The notes under the pieces are model-generated. The model saw nothing but the letters and a program-made list of their open reading frames with translations. It was not told where the DNA came from and searched no databases. Shown here piece after piece: positions 51,147 through 60,201 of a stretch of 64,000 nt of DNA. A program made the translations under genes and the position numbers. The stretch is from Maribacter algarum (ex Zhang et al. 2020) (GTDB taxonomy: Bacteria > Bacteroidota > Bacteroidia > Flavobacteriales > Flavobacteriaceae). Positions within the stretch are counted from its first letter, which is position 1; each line of letters opens with the position of its first letter. The DNA is taken from assembly GCF_005885635.1 (NCBI RefSeq), contig NZ_VATY01000002.1:496001-560000 (forward strand), given 5' to 3'.

Positions 51147-51842
51147 ATGCAAATCGATTACTCAAGAATTACTGCTTTCTTAAAGTTCCATTTTTGTTTT
51201 TCATTACTGTTGTTTTGCATGTTTGGACTTCAGGCTCAAGACACACCTATCACTAGTGATTCGCTAACAACTCCATTTCGAGAAGGAAGATGGTTGACAG
51301 GACTATCTGGTAGCATAAACTCAAATACCAATAAAATAAGCACATCCGAAGAGAAAACTATCACTAATGAATTTGGACTGAACTTTTCCACAGGAAGGTT
51401 TATCAAAGACAGATGGCTTTTAGGAGGAAAAATAAATGCGGATAGAGCTAGTTCGGCGGGAAGTGTAGACCGTACCACAGAGTCTTTATTTATTGGGCCA
51501 TTTGTTTCCCATTATTTGTCGGCCAACAATCGCGGGTCACTATTTACGACCTTATCTACTGGTTATGTCCGTTATCGAGAAGAAACACAGTTGAACACGC
51601 TTCTAGCGCCTACTGAAATTTCAGCAGAGGGCGGAGGTTTAGGAGCACTTGTTGGTTTAGGCTACTCGTATGTTATTAAAGACAAAATTGCATTTGATAT
51701 TGGGTTTAATCTAAACCTCTTTTGGATAGGAGTTGACCAAGAGGAATTACCATCGGGTATGGTGAGTTCTCAAGATTTAACGGTCAGTAATATCGCGTTC
51801 ACTTTTGGCTTTAATGTTCTTTTAGATGATTTCTTTTTTTGA
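51147..51842 (+). CDS. Outer-membrane beta-barrel protein of unknown function
   Basis: A 231-residue protein with an N-terminal signal segment (about 12-31, ending FGLQAQD) and a mature part of alternating strands (WLTGLSGSINSNTNK, RWLLGGKINADRAS, FVSHYLSANNRGS), ending in a Phe-rich C-terminus (FGFNVLLDDFFF) as expected for barrel insertion signals. Its stop overlaps the next start (TGATG at 51840). No family is recognised beyond small OM barrels. Confidence 0.72.
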   Translation: MQIDYSRITAFLKFHFCFSLLLFCMFGLQAQDTPITSDSLTTPFREGRWLTGLSGSINSNTNKISTSEEKTITNEFGLNFSTGRFIKDRWLLGGKINADRASSAGSVDRTTESLFIGPFVSHYLSANNRGSLFTTLSTGYVRYREETQLNTLLAPTEISAEGGGLGALVGLGYSYVIKDKIAFDIGFNLNLFWIGVDQEELPSGMVSSQDLTVSNIAFTFGFNVLLDDFFF

Positions 51843-52957
51843 TGAAAAACGTTGATAAAATATGCTTTTTCTTGATGGTATTCCCCATGTTCTTATTTGG
51901 TCAAGGAAGGGAAGAAGGTTTCATACAAACTGACACCATTGGTAAACAAAAGAAAATAAAGCTTGTTGCCCTTCCTATAATGTTTTACACACCAGAAACA
52001 AAATTCGGCATTGGAGGTGGGGGACAGTTATTTTTACTGAACAACACCAATCAATACAATCAGCGTCTCTCTAATATTTTGTTTAGTGGTATTTATACAA
52101 CAGCCGGACAAATTATGTTCAATGTAACCCCACAAGTCTATTTAGGAAAAGGAGACTATTTTATAGATGCAGATTATTTGTTTGAAATCTATCCGAATTC
52201 TTTTTGGGGTATTGGGCCAGAAACACCTGAGGAAAATCTGGAAAATTACAACCAAACCACGCATAAGCTGAAACTTAGTTTTTTGAAACGATTACCACCA
52301 GATTTGAATTTTGGTTTTACGTATAATTTTGCCAATCATCAGGTTACAGAGGTTCAAGAAGATGGCTTGCTTGATTCTGGAACTATTTTAGGTTTTGACC
52401 GCACAGTTATCAGTGGCTTGGGAGCTGAATTCAATTTAGATACCAGAAACAATACCTCTTCTCCAACCGACGGACAGCTATTTGAAATTGGCGCACACTT
52501 TTCAAGTGAAATTTTAGGCGCAACACATAGTTTTAATAAGTTCACACTCGATTTGAGAAACTATGAACCACTAGGTAAACGAAGCACCTTGGCTACCCAA
52601 GTTTATATTGAGAATAATTATGGGGATGTCCCTTTTCAAGGGATGGCATTTTTTGGTGGAAGCAGCAGTGCCAGAGGATATTTCTATGGTCGATTCTTGG
52701 ATAAGAACATGTACGTTGTACAAGCAGAATATCGATACAGTTTAAAACCGAGATGGAATTTAGCTGCTTTCGGACTAATAGGAAGCGTAGCCGGAGATGC
52801 ATCAGACCTTTTGAAATTTAATTCTGTAAAACCAGGCTTTGGTGCTGGTGTTCGATTTAAGGTATTAAAAGACCAAAATACCTGGCTTCGATTGGATATC
52901 GGTAGTGGAAAAGATGGTCAAAATGGAATTTATTTTGGAGTTAACGAAGCTTTTTAA
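51842..52957 (+). CDS. BamA/TamA-like (Omp85) barrel protein without POTRA domains
   Basis: A 371-residue outer-membrane barrel with a signal peptide (about 1-21, LFGQG). The C-terminal region carries Omp85 features: GLGAEFNLDTRNN, FFGGSSSARGYFYGRF (the lid-like RGY) and QAEYRYSLKPRWN near 295. POTRA domains are absent, as in many short Bacteroidota members. The ATG at 51842 overlaps the upstream stop by one base; a TTG one codon before is less likely. A role in protein or lipid insertion is known for the family but not for this short form. Confidence 0.78.
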   Translation: MKNVDKICFFLMVFPMFLFGQGREEGFIQTDTIGKQKKIKLVALPIMFYTPETKFGIGGGGQLFLLNNTNQYNQRLSNILFSGIYTTAGQIMFNVTPQVYLGKGDYFIDADYLFEIYPNSFWGIGPETPEENLENYNQTTHKLKLSFLKRLPPDLNFGFTYNFANHQVTEVQEDGLLDSGTILGFDRTVISGLGAEFNLDTRNNTSSPTDGQLFEIGAHFSSEILGATHSFNKFTLDLRNYEPLGKRSTLATQVYIENNYGDVPFQGMAFFGGSSSARGYFYGRFLDKNMYVVQAEYRYSLKPRWNLAAFGLIGSVAGDASDLLKFNSVKPGFGAGVRFKVLKDQNTWLRLDIGSGKDGQNGIYFGVNEAF

Positions 52958-52968
52958 AAAGATGAATT

Positions 52969-53607
52969 ATGAAAAATACAGTTAAACTTATTTTACTCGC
53001 CCTAGTATTGCAATCTGCCTTTAGTGCAAAAGCACAAGAAATAGATATTAATTATGGGTATCAATTCGGCACCAAATTCAGCGGAGATAGTGATTATTTG
53101 AGTATTGATGCCGGAAACCAATTAGGGGTCTCGTTCGGATGGTCATTTTCAGACAATACTGTTGCCCAGATTACATATAATCGCCATTCTTCTGCTTTAT
53201 TGATTTAGGATAGTGATGTAAGTCCTACGGAATCAAAGCTTGCTGATTTAACAGCAAACTGGATTATGCTAACGGGTGTCTATTACTTCTCCGAGGGCAG
53301 TATTACTCCATTTGTAGGCGGCGGAGCGGGCTACGCTTTCGTCAATTTTGAGAATGAAAACAGAGCTATAGTTGATGGAGGTATTGATACCGCCACGAGA
53401 ATTGCTTTTTCTTTGAAAGGTGGCGTAACTTTTTGGCTAGGCGAGCACATGGGTTTAAAGGCGCAGGCTGATTTATTTCTCCCCTTAAACGGCTTTAATT
53501 TAGATGCCATCTTCAATGAGGACTATGAAGGATTTAAATCTGCAGAAAATATTAGACCCATATCTCCATATCTTGGGTTAAATGCGGGCGTAGTCTTTAG
53601 AATTTGA
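52969..53607 (+). pseudogene. Outer-membrane beta-barrel gene interrupted by an in-frame amber codon
   Basis: Two open segments (52969-53205 and 53209-53604) are in the same frame, separated only by TAG at 53206-53208. Read through, they give one protein of about 212 residues: signal peptide (about 1-22, FSAKAQE), beta-barrel strands and a C-terminal Phe-containing FRI end. Everything on both sides, including the GGGAGYAFV strand, looks intact. So a single nonsense mutation, a sequencing error, or read-through are the options. It follows the Omp85-like gene by 11 bases. Confidence 0.8.
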
Positions 53608-53736
53608 TTCCTCCGAACCAAAATCGAATTGACATACAGTAAGGCATCTAAATAGTTCAATACTTCACCAAATCTTAAAGCGGTACACTTCAATTTTCTT
53701 GCAAAAATCAATATCTTTAAAGAAACTGGCTAATCT

Positions 53737-54336
53737 TTGAAATTGAAACTCAACTTCCTGCCAAAAAAAGATACTCCTCTGCGTTCTTTTGCTGTTTTTG
53801 CAATAGCGGCAGTTCTTGGTATTGGCTTTTTTTTGATGAAAGAAGGTGAAGTGGTTTCGTATTTGTCAGACGACCCGCAGGCTTGTGTGAATTGCCATGT
53901 AATGACGCCAGTCTATAATAGTTGGATGCATAGTTCACATCGTGAATGGGCCTCTTGTAATGGCTGTCATGTGCCGCAAGATAATGTTGTAAATGCTTAT
54001 TATTTCAAGGCTATGGATGGTTTATACCATGCCTCGATTTTTACGGCAAGAGCCGAACCTGAAGTCATTTTTATGCGGGAAGGTTCTCAGGAAGTTGTAC
54101 AAAATAATTGTATTCGCTGCCATGTACAACAAGTGACTCAAACGAAATACGATGGTTTTATAGACAATCATTCAGAAAACAGAACCAGCCGCCAATGTTG
54201 GAGTTGTCATAAAGAAATTCCCCATGGTAGAATCCATGGTATGTCAACCATAAAATATAATATAGCCCCTTTACCCACCGACCAAGAAGAAATGGTAATT
54301 CCCGCTTGGTTAGAAAAAGAAATGGCATCTAAATAA
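53737..54336 (+). CDS. nrfH: Cytochrome c nitrite reductase small subunit, NrfH
   Basis: A 199-residue membrane-anchored tetraheme cytochrome c of the NapC/NirT family that passes quinol electrons to NrfA. One helix (about 17-34) precedes four CxxCH sites: CVNCH (50-54), CNGCH (74-78), CIRCH (about 124) and CWSCH (about 153). No ATG precedes the helix; the start is TTG at 53737 or TTG at 53743, with the TAA at 53731 closing the frame upstream. nrfA follows after 7 bases. Confidence 0.93.
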   Translation: MKLKLNFLPKKDTPLRSFAVFAIAAVLGIGFFLMKEGEVVSYLSDDPQACVNCHVMTPVYNSWMHSSHREWASCNGCHVPQDNVVNAYYFKAMDGLYHASIFTARAEPEVIFMREGSQEVVQNNCIRCHVQQVTQTKYDGFIDNHSENRTSRQCWSCHKEIPHGRIHGMSTIKYNIAPLPTDQEEMVIPAWLEKEMASK

Positions 54337-54343
54337 CAATCTT

Positions 54344-55843
54344 ATGAAAAACAAAATTCTGTTTGTCGTAACCCTAGTAGTCGTATTTTTATTAGGCCTG
54401 CTCGCCTCAAGTATTATCAATAGAAAGAGCGAGGCAAAGTACCAATATGTACCTCAAGTAGATATTAGTGAGAACGAACCTCGCAATGAGGAATGGGGAA
54501 AAAACTACCCTCGCGAGTACCAATCTTTTTTACAAACCTCTGAAACTTCTTTTGCGTCTTATCAAGGCGGTTCAGCCATGCGCGATGTGCTTGAAGAAGA
54601 CCCTAGATTGGTCTTGTTATTCGCAGGATATGGTTTTTCTAAGGATTACAATCAAGGGCGTGGTCACTTTTATGCCATAGAAGATATTCGAAATACCTTG
54701 CGAACAGGTGGCCCGAAAGGACCCGGCGACGGACCCATGCCTGCAACATGCTGGACCTGTAAAAGTCCGGATGTTCCTCGTTTAATGAATGAGAAAGGGA
54801 TTGCAGAATTTTACGATGGAAAATGGGCTGATAAAGGAGCTGAAATAGTGAATCCGATTGGATGTGCCGATTGTCATGACCCCAACAATATGAAATTACG
54901 CATTACACGCCCTGCACTTGTAGAGGCCTTTGATGCGATGGGAAAGGATATTAACAAAGCAACCCATCAAGAAATGCGTTCATTAGTTTGTGCCCAATGC
55001 CATGTTGAGTATTATTTTGACAAGAAAAAACCAGGGGCTGAAGGCACACCATACCTAACGTTCCCTTGGAAGAATGGAATGACTGTGGAAGCCATGGAGG
55101 AATATTACGATGAAATGGAATTTTCAGATTGGACGCACAAAATTAGCAAAGCACCGATGTTGAAAGCGCAACACCCAGGATATGAAACCTATTTGACAGG
55201 TGTGCATGCCGACCGTGGTGTTTCTTGTGCAGATTGCCATATGCCCTATAAAAGCGAAGGGGGTCAGAAGTTTACTGACCACCATTTGCAATCGCCTTTA
55301 AACAATGTTGCGAATTCTTGTCAAGTATGCCACAGACAGGAAGCAGATAAATTGCGTGCCAATGTATATGAACGTCAAATGAAAGCCACAGAAAACAGAT
55401 TGAAATTAGAAGATCTTCTAGTGAAATCTCATATTGAAGCAGGTAAAGCTTGGGAATTAGGCGCTACAGAAGAACAAATGAAAGCGATACTTACCGATAT
55501 TCGTCATGCGCAATGGCGCTGGGATTATGCAGCTGCTTCTCATGGTGCTTCATTCCATTCTCCTGTGGAAACAGCACGAGTTTTGGGAGGTGGATTGAAC
55601 ATCGTTCAAGAGGCAAGAGTAAAGTTGGCACGCTTGTTGGCGACTTTAGGGTTTAATCAAGAAGTACCAATGCCCGATATTGCTTCTAAAGAAAAGGCCC
55701 AGGAGTTCATAGGTTTGGACATGGAAAAACTCATCAAAGAAAAGGAAGAGTTTAAAACCAATTTACTGCCCAAATGGTTAGAGGAAGCCAAAGCCCGGGA
55801 GGACAAAATGGATTCCAAAGAAGTAAGCATGAGCAATAAGTAG
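54344..55843 (+). CDS. nrfA: Ammonia-forming cytochrome c nitrite reductase, NrfA
   Basis: A 499-residue pentaheme periplasmic enzyme reducing nitrite to ammonia with six electrons. A signal/anchor helix (about 5-24) is followed by the active-site heme motif CWTCK (136-140) and four CxxCH sites (CADCH, CAQCH, CADCH, CQVCH), the exact NrfA pattern. Length is normal. With nrfH it forms the NrfHA complex. The ccsBA gene downstream supplies heme attachment. Confidence 0.96.
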   Translation: MKNKILFVVTLVVVFLLGLLASSIINRKSEAKYQYVPQVDISENEPRNEEWGKNYPREYQSFLQTSETSFASYQGGSAMRDVLEEDPRLVLLFAGYGFSKDYNQGRGHFYAIEDIRNTLRTGGPKGPGDGPMPATCWTCKSPDVPRLMNEKGIAEFYDGKWADKGAEIVNPIGCADCHDPNNMKLRITRPALVEAFDAMGKDINKATHQEMRSLVCAQCHVEYYFDKKKPGAEGTPYLTFPWKNGMTVEAMEEYYDEMEFSDWTHKISKAPMLKAQHPGYETYLTGVHADRGVSCADCHMPYKSEGGQKFTDHHLQSPLNNVANSCQVCHRQEADKLRANVYERQMKATENRLKLEDLLVKSHIEAGKAWELGATEEQMKAILTDIRHAQWRWDYAAASHGASFHSPVETARVLGGGLNIVQEARVKLARLLATLGFNQEVPMPDIASKEKAQEFIGLDMEKLIKEKEEFKTNLLPKWLEEAKAREDKMDSKEVSMSNK

Positions 55844-55890
55844 TCGATTTTAATCCTTTTCTTTTAAGGCTTTTAAGCCGTACACTTTTC

Positions 55891-58800
55891 ATGAAAATAT
55901 TCTATCGCATTTTTTCCTCACCTGTATTGGCACTCGTTTTATTGTTGGTTTTTGCCATCTCCATGGGTGCGGCCACTTTTATAGAAAACGACTTTGGCAC
56001 TGCCACAGCGTGGATAAAAGTATATGATTCCAGTTGGTTTGAGTTGGTAATGTTGGGCCTAGGCCTATGTTTTGCTGCCAATATTTATAAATATAAACTT
56101 TGGCGCAAGGAAAAGTGGGCCATCCTCCTTTTTCATATTGCTTTTATCGTAATCCTTATTGGTGCAGGTATTACAAGGTATGATTCCTATGGAGGTATCA
56201 TGCGCATTCGAGAAGGGGCTTCCTCAAATACCATTATTTCGGATAAAAATTATTTACAAGCTCATATATCCAATGGAAAACAAACCAAACATTTGGAAAG
56301 GGAACTTTACTTTTCTCCCCTGACTGATAATGATTTTTCCATTCAAACGGATTTGGATGCCACGCCAATTACCATTTCGCATAAGCAATTTGTAGCCGAT
56401 GCTATCCCCGAAATTGTTGATGATTCAGAAAATGGAGTTCCCTTATTACAATTAGTGGTTACCTCAGGAAATGGCAGGGAAACATTGTTCCTGAAAAAAG
56501 GAGAAATTGAAGAAATTGGAAGTCACAAACATAAAATAGGTTTTGAGGCAGCGGGAGAAGATGTTATCAATCTTATAGAAAAAGAGGGTGAATTTCAGAT
56601 ATTCGCGCCGCATCAGCTCAACTTTTTTATTATGGCCGACCAAACTGCGGGTATTATCGAAAGAGACAGCCTGCAACCAATGACATTACGAACACTTTAT
56701 CGCTCAGGTGACTTGTCTTTTGTACCCTTATCTTTTCATGAATCGGGAAAAATTGACATCATAAGCTCTGCGGAAAAACCAAAGGATAATGATAAAGCAA
56801 AAGATGATGCATTGGTATTGAACGTACAGGTAAATGATAAGACCGAAGAAGTAATTTTACTCTATCGTGACGGCTTTTTACCTACTACCCATGAAGTTGA
56901 CGTTAATGGTATGAACGTAAGTTTATCGTATGGAGCCAAGCCTATTGAGACCCCATTTTCAGTACAGTTGAATGATTTTCAATTGGAACGCTATCCAGGT
57001 TCTGAGAGCCCGTCTGCGTATGCAAGCGAGGTAACGGTCTTGGACGCAGATACTAAAATGCCTTTCCGAATTTTCATGAATAACGTTTTGGATTATGGCG
57101 GATTTCGATTCTACCAAGCCAGCTATGATACCGACGAAAAAGGAACCGTTTTATCCGTCAACCACGATGTATTGGGTACCAATGTCACCTATCTAGGTTA
57201 CTTTCTGATGATGATAGGAATGTTCTTTACGCTTTTTGGGAAGAGTTCTCACTTTATGGCCATCAACAAAAAACTCAAAAAATTAAAAACAATAAAAGTG
57301 GTTACCACCCTATTCCTGATGGGGGTAATGAGTGCAAGTCTTCAAGCACAACAAGCGAATGATACCATTTCGATTCCTGAATTGGTTGCCCAACAGGTCA
57401 TAGAGCAACAGCATGCGGCACTCTTTGGCCGTTTGATGGTGCAAGATTTAGATGGTAGAATAAAACCTATCAATACTTTAGCCTCTGAGTTTTTACGCAA
57501 AGTCTCACGTAAACCGTATTTCAAATACAAAGGCACTAAAGAAGAAATACGATTGGATGCCAATCAGGTATTCCTTGCTATGCATGTTGCTCCAGGAGCT
57601 TGGCAACAGATTCCTATCATAAAAATTGATACAGAGAAGGGCGGAAGTTTTTTCGATGCGCTAAAGATTACCGATGAAGGTTTAATTGCCTTTGATGATT
57701 TAATAAATCCTAGTGGCGATTATGTACTTACCAAAGTGGCGGAAGAAGCCAACGCCAAAAAACCGGCGGAGCATAATGAATTCGACAAAGAAGTACTCAA
57801 GGTCGATGAGCGCTTCAATATTTTGTTCAATATTTTTTCGGGCAACTATCTAAAGATTTATCCCAACAGTCTTGATGAGAAGGATACTTGGTATAGTTAC
57901 ACCCATCATTTTAAAGATTTTCCTACGGAGGATGCTCGTTTTGTACAGACGATAACTCCTTCTTATTTTAATGATATAGCCACCAAAAAGTGGACTGCGG
58001 CGACGGAGAAGCTGTCTTATATCGACACCTATCAAAGCACCTTGGGGAAGGATATCATTCCCAATAGTCAGAGAGTAGAAGCAGAACTGTGGTACAATGA
58101 AATGAACCTCAATTTTTGGTTGTTCCAAGTGTTTTTTACTTTAGGATTTGTACTGCTCGTATTAGCCTTGGCCAAAATATTCGTGCAAAAATATTTTATG
58201 GATGCCTTATGGAATGTTCTAGTTGTCCTATCCTTAATCAGCTTTCTAGTATTTACAGGAAACATATTGCTGCGTTGGTATGTAGCTCAGCATGCTCCTT
58301 GGAGTAATGGTTACGAAATGCTGGTCTTTGTAGCTTGGGTTTTAATGCTCTGTGGATTGATGACCTTTAGAAAATCGGATTTCTCATTGCCTTTGGCAAC
58401 ACTATTCACAGGTTCTCTGCTATTCGTAAGTTATTTGGACTGGTTAAGTCCGGAAATCACAAACTTAATGCCTGTATTGAAATCCTTCTGGTTGAAAGTA
58501 CATGTCGCGACCATTGTTAGTAGTTATGCTCCTTTGGCCTTATCTGCAGTATTAGGCTTTATGGTTTTGATTCTGATGCTAATTGAAACCAAAAAATCCA
58601 AGGAAGCGATTGCGATTCGTATTAAAGAGCTAACCTATATTAACGAAATATCAATGACCATTGGCTTATTCGTGTTGGCCGTTGGTACTTTTCTAGGCGG
58701 TATTTGGGCAAATGAATCTTGGGGTCGCTATTGGGCTTGGGACCCTAAAGAAACTTGGGCTTTGATCTCCATAATTGTTTATGCGGTGGTATTACACCTT

Positions 58801-59037
58801 CGTTTTGTTCCTGCTTTAAAAAGTAGATATACCTTAAATGTTGCCAGCGTTTTTGCTTTCGGGTCTATTATTATGACCTCTTTCGGCGTAAACTATTATT
58901 TATCGGGATTACACAGCTATGCGGCAGGAGATCCTGTGCCTGTGCCTAAGTTTATTTATGTTTTAATTGCTGTGGTTGTACTGGTATCAATAGCGGCCTT
59001 TTTTAGAGTTCGACAACGAAAGAAAACTATTGATTGA
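55891..59037 (+). CDS. ccsBA: Fused cytochrome c biogenesis protein CcsBA (ResB-ResC)
   Basis: A 1048-residue system II cytochrome c synthase. The N-terminal half holds ResB/CcsB-like helices and a large periplasmic part; helices of CcsA type fill the C-terminal ~350 residues with the heme-binding WGRYWAWDPKETW segment. The system exports heme and ligates it to CxxCH motifs, and NrfA needs it. It starts 47 bases after nrfA and overlaps the convergent TerB-like gene by 11 bases. An Ala/Gln-rich stretch (about 475-500) lies near the fusion joint. Confidence 0.93.
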   Translation: MKIFYRIFSSPVLALVLLLVFAISMGAATFIENDFGTATAWIKVYDSSWFELVMLGLGLCFAANIYKYKLWRKEKWAILLFHIAFIVILIGAGITRYDSYGGIMRIREGASSNTIISDKNYLQAHISNGKQTKHLERELYFSPLTDNDFSIQTDLDATPITISHKQFVADAIPEIVDDSENGVPLLQLVVTSGNGRETLFLKKGEIEEIGSHKHKIGFEAAGEDVINLIEKEGEFQIFAPHQLNFFIMADQTAGIIERDSLQPMTLRTLYRSGDLSFVPLSFHESGKIDIISSAEKPKDNDKAKDDALVLNVQVNDKTEEVILLYRDGFLPTTHEVDVNGMNVSLSYGAKPIETPFSVQLNDFQLERYPGSESPSAYASEVTVLDADTKMPFRIFMNNVLDYGGFRFYQASYDTDEKGTVLSVNHDVLGTNVTYLGYFLMMIGMFFTLFGKSSHFMAINKKLKKLKTIKVVTTLFLMGVMSASLQAQQANDTISIPELVAQQVIEQQHAALFGRLMVQDLDGRIKPINTLASEFLRKVSRKPYFKYKGTKEEIRLDANQVFLAMHVAPGAWQQIPIIKIDTEKGGSFFDALKITDEGLIAFDDLINPSGDYVLTKVAEEANAKKPAEHNEFDKEVLKVDERFNILFNIFSGNYLKIYPNSLDEKDTWYSYTHHFKDFPTEDARFVQTITPSYFNDIATKKWTAATEKLSYIDTYQSTLGKDIIPNSQRVEAELWYNEMNLNFWLFQVFFTLGFVLLVLALAKIFVQKYFMDALWNVLVVLSLISFLVFTGNILLRWYVAQHAPWSNGYEMLVFVAWVLMLCGLMTFRKSDFSLPLATLFTGSLLFVSYLDWLSPEITNLMPVLKSFWLKVHVATIVSSYAPLALSAVLGFMVLILMLIETKKSKEAIAIRIKELTYINEISMTIGLFVLAVGTFLGGIWANESWGRYWAWDPKETWALISIIVYAVVLHLRFVPALKSRYTLNVASVFAFGSIIMTSFGVNYYLSGLHSYAAGDPVPVPKFIYVLIAVVVLVSIAAFFRVRQRKKTID

Positions 59038-59440
59038 TATTAGTTATACCATCCACAAAAGCATCAAGGTCAGCCCCTTCTTGCATCATTTTAATCGACT
59101 TATCAGCAATGTACTGCACATTTTGATGTGTAAAGCCCATACCTTTTCCCATACGTTCTAACCATGATTTTTGTTCAGCGCCTGTAATGGAATCATCTTC
59201 ACATACCAATTGCGTTAAAGTATATAAGTTTTGTAATTTCATTTTATTCGTTGGTATTGTTTCTAAGGGGTAAGATAGGTAGTTTGCCATAATACCTTCA
59301 TATTCCGAAGTTGACATCCTTAATTTTGTGGAAAGATGGCTTAGAAAACCTTTTTCAGATTCAGTAGCATCACCATCACGCATAGTGATTTTTACAAGTG
59401 CTGCAAATTCATTGTGGTATTGATTTTTTTCTTTATCCAT
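59027..59440 (-). CDS. TerB-like acidic helical protein
   Basis: A 137-residue soluble, mostly helical protein. The spacing of acidic helices (ITMRDGDATESEKGFLSHL, CEDDSITGAEQKSW) fits the TerB fold, in which conserved acidic residues bind metals. The ATG at 59440 is preferred to one 13 codons upstream, as the extension is hydrophobic and atypical. The tellurite-resistance label of the family does not imply that role here. It is convergent with ccsBA. Confidence 0.72.
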   Translation of the reverse strand: MDKEKNQYHNEFAALVKITMRDGDATESEKGFLSHLSTKLRMSTSEYEGIMANYLSYPLETIPTNKMKLQNLYTLTQLVCEDDSITGAEQKSWLERMGKGMGFTHQNVQYIADKSIKMMQEGADLDAFVDGITNINQ

Positions 59441-59514
59441 AGCGTGTTTCTTATTTCTACTAAAAATAATAAATATCAAATCGTTTTAAAAAGTAAGAAC
59501 GAAATATTTGACTC

Positions 59515-60198
59515 TTATGAGTCGTTTTTAGCACTTTTTTGATTGATGAACTTCCCTACCACTACTGTGGTAATCACAACAAGATAGAACTGACCGATTA
59601 GGCCGATTAAAATGGAAGCTTTTTGGGCAAGAGGCGTGATTGGCAAAATATCTCCATAACCAATAGTCATCATGGTAATGAAACTAAAATACATGAGTTG
59701 CTCCGTAAGGGTATTTGGCAGTGTTTCTTGTTGACTTAACAAGCCGCCCTGAAAAGAATCTGGGTTTGCTATTTCAATACTCATACAAATGAAAAAACCT
59801 ATCAATCCAAGCGATATAAAACCACTTGCCATACCGTAGATTACTTTTTTATCGACCGTATCCGATTGCCAAACCTGTTTGATAATTTCGTAAGTAACTA
59901 CCAAATAGAAAGCAAAATAGATTCCGAATTGCATATAACTGGTAAAAAGTGGCATTTCACCACTTGCTTGAGCTATGGCGAAAATAGTACTACTGGCAAT
60001 CAATAAAATCAAGAAAAACCAGAACAAATCCTTTCGCTTCGATATCAAAATGATACCGGCAATTAGATTTAGCAAAAAGAAGATGGGTCCTATACTTTTT
60101 TCAAAAACTTCGCCTCGAATGAACAATGAACCAAATAAGACCGCTATCTGCGTGATAAAGAAAAACTCAAAGCGATATGAATACAGTTTTTTGAACAT
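59515..60198 (-). CDS. Potassium channel family protein
   Basis: A 227-residue membrane protein with about seven hydrophobic helices, the last two enclosing the selectivity filter TMMTIGYGD (about residue 176). This is the ion-channel 2 (Ion_trans_2) layout. The N-terminal helices are not a voltage sensor that I can recognise, and there is no C-terminal RCK domain. It lies three bases after the RND permease stop on the same strand, so it probably shares its transcript. Confidence 0.82.
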   Translation of the reverse strand: MFKKLYSYRFEFFFITQIAVLFGSLFIRGEVFEKSIGPIFFLLNLIAGIILISKRKDLFWFFLILLIASSTIFAIAQASGEMPLFTSYMQFGIYFAFYLVVTYEIIKQVWQSDTVDKKVIYGMASGFISLGLIGFFICMSIEIANPDSFQGGLLSQQETLPNTLTEQLMYFSFITMMTIGYGDILPITPLAQKASILIGLIGQFYLVVITTVVVGKFINQKSAKNDS

Positions 60199-60201
60199 CT
60201 C

